From Pseudomonas iridis (GTDB lineage Bacteria; Pseudomonadota; Gammaproteobacteria; Pseudomonadales; Pseudomonadaceae), in assembly GCF_017980685.1 (NCBI RefSeq), contig NZ_JACXXO010000019.1, positions 1 through 64,000 on the forward strand: DNA of 64,000 nt, given 5' to 3'. A program made the position numbers and the translations under genes. This document shows positions 17,294 to 25,975 of the stretch, piece by piece. The notes beneath the pieces were generated by a model. It was not told the DNA's origin. It worked only from the letters and a program-made list of their open reading frames with translations, and ran no database searches. Every line of letters starts with the position of its first letter. The stretch's first letter is position 1.

Positions 17294-18670
17294 TCAGGAA
17301 TGCCCGGTTTCATCGGCCAGGGTCGGCTGTGGCCCGGGCTCGTCTTCGTGGGGTGGCTCGCGCAGGGTGCGTAGCAGCACCCACAGGCCGATGCCGAAGA
17401 TCAGCAGATAAAACAGCAGAATCAGCCACGTCGATCCGAGCACCTGCGCCCGCGACACCGACGACAGACTGTCAGCTGTGCGCATCAAACCGTAGACCGT
17501 GAACGGTTGCCGACCGACCTCGGTGACAATCCAGCCACTGAGCATCGCCAGCAAACCTGCCGGCGCCATCAGCACGCTTGTCCATAACCACCAGCGCGCG
17601 GTGTAGAGGCGTTGTCGACGGCGCAAAACAAGGCTGATGACGCCCTGCCCCAGCATCAACAATCCCAGGCCGACCATGGCGCGAAAGGCAAAAAACACCG
17701 GCGTGACTGGCGGAATATCCTGCGGCGCAAACTCATCCAGCGCAGCGATTGTCCCGCTCAAATCATGCGTCAGGTACAAGGAGCCAACGCGCGGAATTGC
17801 CACTTCCCAATGGTTGCGACGCTCGTTCATATCGGGCCAGGCCAACAGCCGCAGCGGTTCGCCCGCGCCTGTCGCCGGGCGTGTCCAGGAGCCTTCGATA
17901 GCCGCCACTTTCTGCGGCTGAAACTTCAGGCTGTTCTGACCATGCAGATCGCCGACCACAACCTGCACCGGGATCAGTACGGCAATCGCCCACAGCGTCA
18001 TGGAAAACGCCAGGCGTGCGCGTGGATTGTCTGGCGCCTTCAACAGTTGCCACGCACTGGCGCCAGCCACCACGGCTGCGGTGCCGAGCAACGCGGCCAG
18101 CGTCATATGGATCAACCGATAGGGAAACGACGGGTTGAAGATGATCGCCCACCAGTCTTCGGCGATAAAACGACCGTCTGCCGCAATCGAGTAACCGGCG
18201 GGTGTCTGCATCCACGAGTTGGCCGAAAGAATCCAGAACGCGCTGATCAACGAGCCCACGGCGACCGCACACGTGGCCAGGAAATGCAGACGCGGTCCGA
18301 CCTTCTTCAGACCGAACAGCATGATCCCGAGAAAACCGGCTTCCAGAAAAAACGCCGCGAGTATCTCGTAGAACATCAGCGGACCGAGAATATCCCCCGC
18401 CTGCACCGCCAGCCGTGACCAGTTGAGTCCGAACTGATATTCCAGAATCAGTCCCGACGCCACGCCTACTGCCACATTGAGGGCAAACACCTTGAGCCAG
18501 TAGCGGTAGACATCCAGATAAACCTTACGCCCGGTTTTCAGCCACAGCGCTTCGAGAATCATCAGAAAATTGGCCAGGCCGATGCTCAACGCCGCCAGCA
18601 CGATGTGGAAACTGATCGTGATCGCGAACTGCATTCGCGCCGCCATAAGGGCTGACTCAACGTTTTCCAT
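17294..18670 (-). CDS. cioA: Cyanide-insensitive-type quinol oxidase subunit I
   Basis: A 458-residue heme-bearing subunit of a bd-family oxidase that passes electrons from ubiquinol to O2. The N-terminal ARMQFAITISFHIVLAALSIG carries the heme b595 histidine, and the quinol-site GRQPFTVYGLMRT is present. It is shorter than E. coli CydA and lacks the long C-terminal Q-loop, as in the CIO branch. GRQPF replaces GRQPW. The start at 18670 (MENVESALMAARMQF) has GGAT upstream; an in-frame codon at 18757 is less likely. Confidence 0.93.
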   Translation of the reverse strand: MENVESALMAARMQFAITISFHIVLAALSIGLANFLMILEALWLKTGRKVYLDVYRYWLKVFALNVAVGVASGLILEYQFGLNWSRLAVQAGDILGPLMFYEILAAFFLEAGFLGIMLFGLKKVGPRLHFLATCAVAVGSLISAFWILSANSWMQTPAGYSIAADGRFIAEDWWAIIFNPSFPYRLIHMTLAALLGTAAVVAGASAWQLLKAPDNPRARLAFSMTLWAIAVLIPVQVVVGDLHGQNSLKFQPQKVAAIEGSWTRPATGAGEPLRLLAWPDMNERRNHWEVAIPRVGSLYLTHDLSGTIAALDEFAPQDIPPVTPVFFAFRAMVGLGLLMLGQGVISLVLRRRQRLYTARWWLWTSVLMAPAGLLAMLSGWIVTEVGRQPFTVYGLMRTADSLSSVSRAQVLGSTWLILLFYLLIFGIGLWVLLRTLREPPHEDEPGPQPTLADETGHS

Positions 18671-18969
18671 AAACGTATCCGGTTTGAAGTCCCATGGGCA
18701 TGTCGCCGTCCTTAATTTATCGCCTGATGAAGGTTCGACATCACCGCCAACCGGCAAATTCAGCGCAGGTAGCGATCTGCAATGCCTGCCGGGCGCTGTT
18801 CATGCAGCCTGCACGAAGGCTTTTTGCCGCATGCGGCGCAAACCATTGATCCAGCGCGGTTCAGGGTTGCGCTGCAAGTTGGCACAGCAAATGCGATAGC
18901 TACAGGCGAATCCCATAGCGCCGTGGCACAACGGCCTGTGTACAACCCGTGATAGCAGAGGCAACCACC
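18671..18969. other. Divergent promoter region between cioA and the hemerythrin gene
   Basis: A 299-bp gap between divergent genes. It holds an AT-rich patch (TTAATTTATCGCC, near 18713-18725) that could be part of a promoter. I did not find a convincing ANR/FNR box (TTGAT-N4-ATCAA). Confidence 0.4.
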
Positions 18970-19446
18970 ATGAACGCCATCGACCTTCTCAAAGCCGACC
19001 ATGAAAAAGTAAAAGGCATCCTCACCCAACTGAGCGAATCCACCGAACGCGCGTTGAAAAAACGCACCGAGTTGCTGGCCAAGCTGGAAATGGAAATCTC
19101 GATCCACACGCGTCTGGAAGAAGAAATCCTCTACCCCGCGTTTAAGGAAGCGGGCGGCAAGGAACAGGACATCATGTACTTCGAAGCCAAGGAAGAGCAC
19201 CGTACGGTGGACTCCCTGGTGCTGCCGGACCTGAAAATGACCGACCCGGGCACGCCGGAATTTGCCGGTCGGGTGAAAGTCGTCAAGGAGTTGCTGGAGC
19301 ACCACATCGAAGAGGAAGAAACAGAAATGTTCCCTCAGGCGAAAAAGCTGTTGGGTAAAGCGAAGCTCGATGAACTCGGAGCGCAAATGGAGGCCATGAA
19401 GGCCAGCTACAAGAAAGACATGGCGGCCGGCAATATGGCTGCGTAA
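18970..19446 (+). CDS. Hemerythrin HHE-domain protein
   Basis: A 158-residue four-helix protein with the iron ligands of the HHE family: His in LLKADHEKV, HTRLEEEILYP, KEEHRTVD and LLEHHIEEEETEMFPQ. It is expected to bind a di-iron centre and to sense or carry O2, NO or oxidants in the cytoplasm. The ATG at 18970 is chosen because the family starts MNAIDLLK. It is divergent from the cio oxidase and followed by a clear terminator. Confidence 0.92.
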   Translation: MNAIDLLKADHEKVKGILTQLSESTERALKKRTELLAKLEMEISIHTRLEEEILYPAFKEAGGKEQDIMYFEAKEEHRTVDSLVLPDLKMTDPGTPEFAGRVKVVKELLEHHIEEEETEMFPQAKKLLGKAKLDELGAQMEAMKASYKKDMAAGNMAA

Positions 19447-19464
19447 TGCTTTGAGCCGATCCAG

Positions 19465-19491
19465 AGCCCGGCGTACTGCCGGGCTTTTTTT
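19465..19491 (+). terminator. Rho-independent terminator after the hemerythrin gene
   Basis: The stem AGCCCGGC/GCCGGGCT with a 5-base loop is followed by seven T residues, 19 bp after the hemerythrin stop. Confidence 0.92.
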
Positions 19492-19559
19492 GCGGTCGAT
19501 GGCCTGCCCCAGGTCTTGGTGGCTTAGAATTGCCGGCTTTTGCCGCAAGGGATTTGCAT

Positions 19560-20132
19560 ATGCAACGCATCGTCATTCTGGGCAACGCCGGCAGTGGAAA
19601 GTCGACCTTGGCCCGGGAAATCGGCCAGCGTCTGGACGTGCCCGTTGTTCACCTTGATCCGCTGTTCTGGGAGCCTGGTTGGGTCGAGCCGGATGAGAAA
19701 GCTTTCCGTGAGCGGGTACGACAAGCCGTCGCCGGTGATGCATGGGTAAGTGAAGGCAATTATTCCCGACGCACCTTCGATCTGCGCCTGGCCCGTGCAG
19801 ACCTGATCATCTGGCTCGAAACCCCGCGACTGACCTGCCTGCGACGGGTCATCATGCGTAGCGCACTGAACCGGCCACGCGCGGATCTGCCGGCAGGATG
19901 TACCGAACGACTGGATAAAGCCTTTCTGGGCTTTCTGAAATATGTCTGGCACTTTGACCGAGTCAATCGCCCTGCCAGCGAGGCCAGGCGAATGACGATA
20001 GCACCGCAGATTCCGGTTGTTCACCTGAGCGGGACGCGGCAGATTTCGGCGTTTGTGGCGGGTCTGAACAAGCCTGCACGCACATCTCTTGGTCACAGCA
20101 TCGAGGGCTCGTCGAAAAAACCATGCATTTGA
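19560..20132 (+). CDS. P-loop kinase, adenylate-kinase-like (topology modulation protein type)
   Basis: A 190-residue small kinase with Walker A GNAGSGKS (residues 8-15), HLDPLFWEPGWV after the first strand, and the lid-like segment LTCLRRVIMRSALNRPR. This matches the FlaR-like/adenylate-kinase-related group; substrate unknown. AAGGGA precedes ATG 19560, and homologues start at MQRIVILG. The C-terminal tail after VHLSG is poorly conserved in character. Confidence 0.85.
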   Translation: MQRIVILGNAGSGKSTLAREIGQRLDVPVVHLDPLFWEPGWVEPDEKAFRERVRQAVAGDAWVSEGNYSRRTFDLRLARADLIIWLETPRLTCLRRVIMRSALNRPRADLPAGCTERLDKAFLGFLKYVWHFDRVNRPASEARRMTIAPQIPVVHLSGTRQISAFVAGLNKPARTSLGHSIEGSSKKPCI

Positions 20133-20272
20133 ATATTTGCAGGTGGGGTGCTTTTTCCGGGCGCCTGCCCATAGAGGCGGCACTGTTGAAGAAATGCTTA
20201 AGCGATTTGGACAATCGCCACATCCTCGCGCAAGCTCAAGCCGTGCAACACACTTAAGGAGCGTTAACCTTC

Positions 20273-20758
20273 ATGGACGACACCATCACCTACCGCATCG
20301 CAACCGCAGAAGATGCACTGACGATGTGCGAGCTCGGGCAATTACTCAACGCCTTACACCACGCTGCCCGTCCCGATATTTATGCTGCCGCCACCGAAGA
20401 CTTCTCCCGCGACCTGCCACATTGGTCGGGCATTTTCGAGAAGCCGGATCAGGTAGCTTTTATCGCGCACGTCGGCGATCAACCCGCCGCATTCATTACG
20501 GCCAGCCTGTCGGCCAGTTCGCCACCGCTTATGCAGCCGCAAAAGATTGTGCGCATCGGCTCGATATGTGTCGCCGAGCGGTTCTCCGGCAAAGGCATTG
20601 GTCGGGCGCTGATGCAACTCGTCAGGGATTGGGCGATTGAACATGACGCACAGGATTTGCGCCTGACAGTCTGGCCGTTCAATGAACGTGCGGCACGCAT
20701 GTATGCGGAGCTCGGTTTCGAGGATCGCGCAGTTGAAATGGGCATGCGTCTGGTATGA
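20273..20758 (+). CDS. GNAT-family N-acetyltransferase
   Basis: A 161-residue GNAT protein. The acetyl-CoA site is IGSICVAERFSGKGIGRALMQLVRDWA (motif A with GKGIG), followed by LRLTVWPFNERAARMYAELGFEDRAVEMGMRL, the usual motif B and C-terminal strand. The acceptor substrate is unknown. GGAG precedes the ATG. Its stop overlaps the next start by 4 bp (ATGA), so the two are coupled. Confidence 0.9.
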   Translation: MDDTITYRIATAEDALTMCELGQLLNALHHAARPDIYAAATEDFSRDLPHWSGIFEKPDQVAFIAHVGDQPAAFITASLSASSPPLMQPQKIVRIGSICVAERFSGKGIGRALMQLVRDWAIEHDAQDLRLTVWPFNERAARMYAELGFEDRAVEMGMRLV

Positions 20759-21306
20759 GCAGGCAACGCCGACTAGTGATGATCGTCCTCGGTTTGGTGG
20801 TGTTTTACATGGGACTGTGGGCGGCGTCTCAGTGGTGGGAAAAAGCGTTGGCGACCCCTTACGGCGACGCTGACATCAGCCCCGATGGCTGCGTCCGGGT
20901 CCAGGCATTCAGGCCTTATTGGGTGTTGCCAAACTCCTTTCATCCTCAGTTCCACCCGGACGATCCGCAAGATCTGTCCTGGTTCATCCGTTGGGAGAGC
21001 CCGGCGTTTTTCCGCTTATACGATAATCGTGACGGTCAGTTGCTCGGCGTAAGCAGGATTTACGACCTGGTGGCCAATGGGGCGCCGGTGTCCTGGGGCT
21101 CCAGAGACCACCCTTCCGTTATGGTCGGCCTGATCCAGATTGTGATCTCCCGCCCGACTGCGCGCGTAACCGGCCGTATTGATCGACGCTCAAATGCAGA
21201 TGCCAAAACGCGTCTACCCTCACTTGATTCCGGGTGCGGGGCATTCGTCCATGGAAGAAATGCCGGCCCGACGATCAAGGCTGTTCGGGACTTTATTGTG
21301 AGGTAA
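20755..21306 (+). CDS. Membrane-anchored hypothetical protein (DUF6201-like), probably frameshifted at its end
   Basis: A 183-residue reading frame with an N-terminal signal anchor (LVMIVLGLVVFYMGLWAAS) and an extracytoplasmic domain (TPYGDADISPDGCVRVQAFRPYWVLP, FFRLYDNRDGQLLGVSRIYDL) resembling DUF6201 proteins. After VGLIQI (about residue 129) the tail looks non-native. Adding one base near 21142 would give IGDLPPDCARNRPY and a stop at 21180-21182, a more typical ending. So the last 50 residues are probably an out-of-frame read-through caused by a one-base deletion or sequencing error. Confidence 0.6.
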   Translation: MSRQRRLVMIVLGLVVFYMGLWAASQWWEKALATPYGDADISPDGCVRVQAFRPYWVLPNSFHPQFHPDDPQDLSWFIRWESPAFFRLYDNRDGQLLGVSRIYDLVANGAPVSWGSRDHPSVMVGLIQIVISRPTARVTGRIDRRSNADAKTRLPSLDSGCGAFVHGRNAGPTIKAVRDFIVR

Positions 21307-21456
21307 GGAATTGATGTTGCCTGCACCCCGGCCATGCGTCAGGATGCCTGCCCTTTTGGGCCGGAGACAGCGACACTTGCTTATGCGACTCTCTGGTCAA
21401 GGCGAGCGAGAAACCCTTCGTTCGTCGATATTCAACAGACAACCCGAGTCATCAAC

Positions 21457-21615
21457 ATGAACCGCCAGAAAAAACTGAAGCAGTTGTTCAGGGAAAAAGC
21501 CAAAAAGGCCAGCGCGAAACTGGCCCCGAAAAAGGAAAAGTACATCAGCAAGGCTGACCGGCTGAAGATGGCTGAGGAAACTGCTGCCGAGCCGGTCGTT
21601 TCTACCGATAGCTGA
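21457..21615 (+). CDS. Small lysine-rich protein (DUF2986-like)
   Basis: A 52-residue basic protein, MNRQKKLKQLFREKAKKAS...PKKEKYISKADRLKMAEE, matching the short DUF2986 proteins (Mn-linker with YISKAERAK-like end). Function unknown; the lysine-rich helix suggests binding to nucleic acid or ribosomes. A longer in-frame start at 21334 is unlikely because that extension has no protein character. Confidence 0.7.
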   Translation: MNRQKKLKQLFREKAKKASAKLAPKKEKYISKADRLKMAEETAAEPVVSTDS

Positions 21616-21633
21616 GGCATCGCCCCAACGGCC

Positions 21634-21795
21634 TCAACCGATCTTGATCACCACCTTGCCGAACGCCCCTTTCGCCAGAGGCTCGTACGCTTGGCGGGCT
21701 TGCTCGAACGGATACACCTGATCGATAACCGGGCGGATCTTGTGTTCGTTTGAGCGCGGCAATCGGCAGCGTTGCCGCTTCTTCGTCGCTCATGT
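21634..21795 (-). pseudogene. Decayed zinc-type/quinone oxidoreductase gene with internal deletion
   Basis: The minus strand reads MSDEEAATLPIAAL (from 21793), a canonical MDR segment that should continue toward the Rossmann fold. After a frameshift near 21750 it instead reads directly into the family's C-terminus: NEHKIRPVIDQVYPFEQAR, then AYEPLAKGAFGKVVIKIG and a stop at 21634. About 150 residues, including the NAD(P)-binding motif, are missing, so the gene is dead. Confidence 0.8.
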
Positions 21796-22016
21796 TGGCG
21801 GGCGCGCCGACGGCGCTGTCGGGTATTTTTCGCCCAGCGTCTGCAGCGTACGCTCAACGCCTTCAGCGAATGCCGACTTCAAATCGCCCGACTAACGCGC
21901 CGCATCACCGCATAACGCCGCCAGGGTGCAACCCGTGGAGCGCCCATCGTGTGATCCCTGGATTTTGCACACGATCTGCGCGATTTCGCGCGTGGTATTG
22001 AAAAGCCTCGCAGATC
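21790..22016 (-). pseudogene. Decayed TetR-family regulator fragment with in-frame stop
   Basis: One minus-strand frame reads LFNTTREIAQIVCKIQGSHD, GRSTGCTLAALCGDAAR, a TAG stop, then SGDLKSAFAEGVERTLQTLG. This is the C-terminal half of a TetR protein of the kind ending in CTLAALCGDAAR...L..AF..GV. The DNA-binding part is absent. It overlaps the oxidoreductase remnant by ATGA, consistent with a former tetR-oxidoreductase pair. Confidence 0.72.
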
Positions 22017-22071
22017 AAAAGGCAAAGTCACCATTCAATAGGCGTACTGAAAAGAATGTCACTCGAACTCT

Positions 22072-22103
22072 CGCGAAAGCCTCAAGATTTTGAGGCTTTC
22101 GCG
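22072..22103. terminator. Hairpin terminator downstream of the hydrolase gene
   Basis: A 14-bp perfect stem, CGCGAAAGCCTCAA paired with TTGAGGCTTTCGCG, with a 4-base loop, 22 bp past the stop of the minus-strand hydrolase. No T tract is obvious. Confidence 0.65.
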
Positions 22104-22125
22104 GCAGGCAATCCCTGCTTGTTGG

Positions 22126-23154
22126 TTACTTCAGTTTGTTCTGAAAGAAGGTAGCCAACTTGTCGAAAGGAATCAGATTGACACGATCATAGAGGTCAAC
22201 ATGCCCAGCACCCGGGATGATAACCAGCTCCTTGGGTTGTCCGGCGAGCTTATAGGCCTCCTCGCTGAACTCCCTTGAGTGCGCATCAGCGCCGGCAATG
22301 AACAACATCGGGCGCGGAGAAATCGTCTCGATATCATTGAACGGGTAGAAGTTCATGAACTTGATGTTGCTCGTCAGAGTCGGGTGCGTCGTCAACTCTT
22401 TAGAGGAACTGGACGGTGTGTACTCGCCGCGGGGTGTGCGGTAGAAGTCATAGAACTCGCGTTGAATGGGATGAGTGTTTTCATCCAGTTGATGTACCGT
22501 GCCGCTGGTGTAAGCGGTTTTACCGCCAGCGAACTCGACATCACGCTGCTGTGCCGCTTGCGCAATGATCGCCTTTCGTTGCTCAAGCGTTTGCGAGTGC
22601 TTCAAACCATTGCGATTGGCTGCGCCCATGTCATACATGCTGACCGTTGCGATGGCTTTCATGCGCGGGTCGATCTTGGCCGCGCTGATGACGAAACTGC
22701 CGCTGCCACAGATGCCGATTGCGCCAATGCGCTCCTTGTTGACGAATGGCTGTGCACCGAGAAAGTCCACTGCCGCACTGAAGTCTTCGGCGTAGATGTC
22801 CGGCGAAACAGCATTGCGCGTACGCCCCTCGCTTTCACCCCAGAACGACAGATCCAGTGACAGAGTCACGAAGCCCTTCTCGGCCATTTTCGTGGCATAG
22901 AGGTTAGCGCTCTGCTCCTTGACCGCGCCCATCGGGTGGCCGATAACAATTGCCGGGGTCTTTGATTTTGCGTCGAGGTTTTTCGGGATGAACAGATTCC
23001 CCGCCACATTCATTTGATATTGGTTTTTGAAGGTGACCTTCTGCACCGTCACTTTTTCGCTGGTGTAAAAATTATCTGCGCCGTTGGACATATCGGCTCC
23101 TGTTGCTGAGAGTGAACTGACAAGAAGCGTTAATAGAACAATGAGTTTTTTCAT
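22126..23154 (-). CDS. Exported alpha/beta hydrolase (dienelactone-hydrolase-like)
   Basis: A 342-residue protein with a signal peptide (MKKLIVLLTLLVSSLSATGA) and an alpha/beta hydrolase fold: PAIVIGHPMGAVKEQ, LSLDLSFWGESEGR, then the nucleophile region GAIGICGSGSFVIS, where Cys or Ser of G-I-C-G-S-G occupies the elbow, and the C-terminal GADAHSREFSEEAY and GAGHVDLYD with acid and His. It resembles YcjY/DLH-like proteins. It is third in an operon with the MFS pump and cyclophilin-like gene. The substrate is unknown. Confidence 0.82.
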   Translation of the reverse strand: MKKLIVLLTLLVSSLSATGADMSNGADNFYTSEKVTVQKVTFKNQYQMNVAGNLFIPKNLDAKSKTPAIVIGHPMGAVKEQSANLYATKMAEKGFVTLSLDLSFWGESEGRTRNAVSPDIYAEDFSAAVDFLGAQPFVNKERIGAIGICGSGSFVISAAKIDPRMKAIATVSMYDMGAANRNGLKHSQTLEQRKAIIAQAAQQRDVEFAGGKTAYTSGTVHQLDENTHPIQREFYDFYRTPRGEYTPSSSSKELTTHPTLTSNIKFMNFYPFNDIETISPRPMLFIAGADAHSREFSEEAYKLAGQPKELVIIPGAGHVDLYDRVNLIPFDKLATFFQNKLK

Positions 23155-23179
23155 TGGAATCCCTGTTGATTCGGATTGA

Positions 23180-23629
23180 TCAGTCTTTAGAGAACATCAC
23201 GCGCACATCCCCTCGCCCTAGCGCCTGAGCCATGTCAGCGATGTCATCCACACGCCCGACCCGGGTGTAGGCGTACGTTGAGTTAAAGGTTGAATAAAAA
23301 ACCACCAGCGTATCCGCGCCATACAACATCAAGTCACCGCTGTGGATTGTTCCTGGTTTGCTCGCGTTGGCAGGTAAAGTTTCTGGAAGGCTGGCGTGCT
23401 TCTCATTGCCGTTGAGATCACTCATCTCAATTGTTAACGGCAGTAGCCTGGCAAACGCGCCAGCGGCGGCGTTGTCGGCCAAAGTGATGGCGAAGCGTTG
23501 TTCCCCGACGGTCATCCACATGCGAGATCTCTCCGGTTTTAAAGACGCCGACGCGGCATCACCTACAGCGACGTAACCGCCCAGCACGAGCATTGCAGAC
23601 AGCAAACCAAGCCAGCGAAGTGCTCTCAT
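23180..23629 (-). CDS. Exported cyclophilin-like-fold protein
   Basis: A 149-residue exported protein with signal MRALRWLGLLSAMLVLGGYVAVGDA. The mature part (RMWMTVGEQRFAITLADNAAAGAFARLLPLTIEMSDLNGNEKHASLP, then GDLMLYGADTLVVFYSTFNSTYAYTRVGRVDD) matches the cyclophilin_like group, which shares the barrel fold without clear prolyl-isomerase residues. GGGAG precedes the ATG. It sits between the MFS and hydrolase genes, 27 and 25 bp away. Confidence 0.8.
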   Translation of the reverse strand: MRALRWLGLLSAMLVLGGYVAVGDAASASLKPERSRMWMTVGEQRFAITLADNAAAGAFARLLPLTIEMSDLNGNEKHASLPETLPANASKPGTIHSGDLMLYGADTLVVFYSTFNSTYAYTRVGRVDDIADMAQALGRGDVRVMFSKD

Positions 23630-23656
23630 TGCCCATCTCCCGTAAAGTTGTATGTC

Positions 23657-24871
23657 TCAAGCGGATTGCGATATTGGGGAGCGTGATGTCAGCAACGTCA
23701 CGAATGCGGCAAGCAGCAGCACGCCTGCGCTAAACACGAAAGTGCTCTGATAGCCGCCATGATCGAAAAGCAGTCCGCCGATGTTTGAGCCCAGGGCGAT
23801 GGCCAGTTGAATCACCGCCACCATCAAACCTCCCCCGGCCTCGGCATTGTTGGGTAAGGCCTGCGCGATCCAGCTCCACCATCCGACTGGCGCCGCGGTG
23901 GCCAACAACCCCCAAAAGCCAAGCAGTGCGGCAACGACTACGACCGAGGCGCCAAGCGGAATCAATGCCAAAGCAATCAACGCCATCAGCACCGGTATGG
24001 CTATCAATGTCCGGAAGAGACCGCGTTTTAAAAACCGCCCAATGATCAGAGTGCCGATAAAGCCTGCTACTCCGATCACCAACAGGATCAGCGACAGTGT
24101 GGATACATCGACACGCGTCACCGTTTCGAGGAAAGGTCGCAGGTAGGTAAACAGGGCGAACTGCCCCATGAAAAAGGCGCCGCACCCGGCCATGCCGATT
24201 GCGACAGATCGGTTCTTCAACAGCTTCAAGGCATTGCCCGTTCCCGACGTGCGCGGCGCTACCTTCATGGTCGGCAGGCTGATCCACAGCCAGATGAAGG
24301 CAATCGTCGCTACGGGCACCAGACAAAAAAACGCCCCGCGCCAACCGATGATCGAGCCCAGATAGCTGCCCAGCGGCGCGGCGATCACGGTAGCCAACGC
24401 ATTGCCGCCATTGAAGATGGCCAAGGCTTTGGGCACCTGCGAGGCGGGCACCAGTCGCATCGCGGTCGCAGCGGACATCGACCAAAAACCACCAATGACC
24501 ACACCGATCAAGGCACGACCGACCATGTACGTCAGGTAGTTGGGGGCCAGTGCGACGATCGCGCCGGAAGCGGCCATCAACGCTGCCAATGCCATCAGCA
24601 AAATCTTGCGGTTGAGGGTTCCAGCCATCCAGGAGAGGGTCAGGCTGCTTAAAACGGCAAATGCTCCGGAGATCGCAATGCCCTGCCCGACCATCCCTTG
24701 CGTCACCTGAAGATCATCGGCCATCGGCGTCAGCAGACTGACCGGCATGAACTCCGACGCGATCAGCGCGAAGACACAAAGCGTCATTGCAAAGACGCCG
24801 CTCCAATGAGCAGGCGCGTTCTGGGGAGCGGAGACAGCGACCATTGGGGCCTCATTAGCATTCATATTCAT
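23657..24871 (-). CDS. MFS efflux transporter (AraJ/NepI type)
   Basis: A 404-residue transporter with 12 predicted helices of the drug:H+ antiporter-1 branch. Typical marks are FALIASEFMPVSLLTPMADDL in the first helix, GRALIGVVIGGFWSMSAATAMRLVP (motif C region) and LAIFNGGNALATVIAAPLGSYLG. It probably exports a small hydrophilic compound such as a purine or sugar analogue. It is first gene of the minus-strand operon divergent from the LysR gene. Confidence 0.88.
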   Translation of the reverse strand: MNMNANEAPMVAVSAPQNAPAHWSGVFAMTLCVFALIASEFMPVSLLTPMADDLQVTQGMVGQGIAISGAFAVLSSLTLSWMAGTLNRKILLMALAALMAASGAIVALAPNYLTYMVGRALIGVVIGGFWSMSAATAMRLVPASQVPKALAIFNGGNALATVIAAPLGSYLGSIIGWRGAFFCLVPVATIAFIWLWISLPTMKVAPRTSGTGNALKLLKNRSVAIGMAGCGAFFMGQFALFTYLRPFLETVTRVDVSTLSLILLVIGVAGFIGTLIIGRFLKRGLFRTLIAIPVLMALIALALIPLGASVVVVAALLGFWGLLATAAPVGWWSWIAQALPNNAEAGGGLMVAVIQLAIALGSNIGGLLFDHGGYQSTFVFSAGVLLLAAFVTLLTSRSPISQSA

Positions 24872-24971
24872 GCCGACAATGGTGACGAGTGAACGCGAGC
24901 GCGACTAGCTAATGAATACTTAACAAGGTTATAAGCTCAGCTAATCAATCGACTGTGACGGCGTTTACAAA

Positions 24972-25865
24972 ATGGTCAGAAGAAATCTCAACGATCTGCT
25001 GTCGTTCGTAACGGTGGCGCGCGAAGGCAGTTTTACGCGCGCGGCAGGCGTACTGGGCGTCACGCAGTCTGCCCTGAGTCAGGCCGTCAGCGGTCTGGAA
25101 GCACGTCTGCAAATCAGGTTGTTGACGCGAACCACACGCAGCGTTTCGCCGACCGCTGCCGGCGAAAGGCTGTTGCAGGCGATCGGCCACCGCTTCGATG
25201 AAATCGAAACGGAACTGGATATCCTGACGGACCTGCGCGACAAGCCGGCCGGCACGGTACGCATCACCTGCGGCGATCACGTTTTGCGGACAACACTCCT
25301 TCCAAAACTCACCGCATTGCTACACGAATACCCCGATATCAATGTCGAATTCGACGTCAATTACGGGTTCAGAGACATCGTGGCGGATCGTTTTGATGCG
25401 GGTGTGCGTCTTGGGGATACCATCGACAAAGACATGGTCGCCGTTCCGATAGGGCCGCCCTTACGCATGGCCGTCGTAGCCTCGCCAGCGTACTTCACCG
25501 CGCACGAGCGCCCGAAAAATCCACGAGACCTGATGAACCACAACTGCATCAATCAGCGTATGCAGACATCAGGCGGGCTCTATGTGTGGGATTTCGAGCG
25601 GCGCGGTAAACAAGTGAACGTGCGCGTAGACGGCCAGCTCATTTTCAACACGTCCACCCACATCGTCTATGCCGCTTTGGCCGGGCTGGGCATTGCCTAC
25701 CTCCCCGAAGAGGAGTTTGAACCGCATCTTCAGGAAGGCCGGCTCGTGCGGGTTCTGGAAGACTGGTGCTTACCATTTTCTGGATATTACTTGTACTACC
25801 CCAACCGTCGGCAACCTTCGCCTGCATTTACATTGGTTGCGAATGCGCTGCGCGAAGGGGTTTAG
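24972..25865 (+). CDS. LysR-family transcriptional regulator
   Basis: A 297-residue LTTR with the HTH at about residues 5-60 (LLSFVTVAREGSFTRAAGVLGVTQSALSQAVSGLE) and the effector domain after LRDKPAGTVRITCGDHV. It probably controls the divergent MFS/cyclophilin-like/hydrolase operon from the 100-bp shared region, where an AT-rich interrupted dyad around AGCTAATGAATACTTAACAA could serve as site. The ribosome site is weak. Confidence 0.92.
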   Translation: MVRRNLNDLLSFVTVAREGSFTRAAGVLGVTQSALSQAVSGLEARLQIRLLTRTTRSVSPTAAGERLLQAIGHRFDEIETELDILTDLRDKPAGTVRITCGDHVLRTTLLPKLTALLHEYPDINVEFDVNYGFRDIVADRFDAGVRLGDTIDKDMVAVPIGPPLRMAVVASPAYFTAHERPKNPRDLMNHNCINQRMQTSGGLYVWDFERRGKQVNVRVDGQLIFNTSTHIVYAALAGLGIAYLPEEEFEPHLQEGRLVRVLEDWCLPFSGYYLYYPNRRQPSPAFTLVANALREGV

Positions 25866-25975
25866 TGGGCGAGCCTATGCTCTGATATTTGTTATTTTGA
25901 CCGTGCCCCGGGGATTCATGCTCTTCAAACATCAGCCAAGCGCGGCGGCAGGAGGGTAGCACCGACAGCTTGCGT

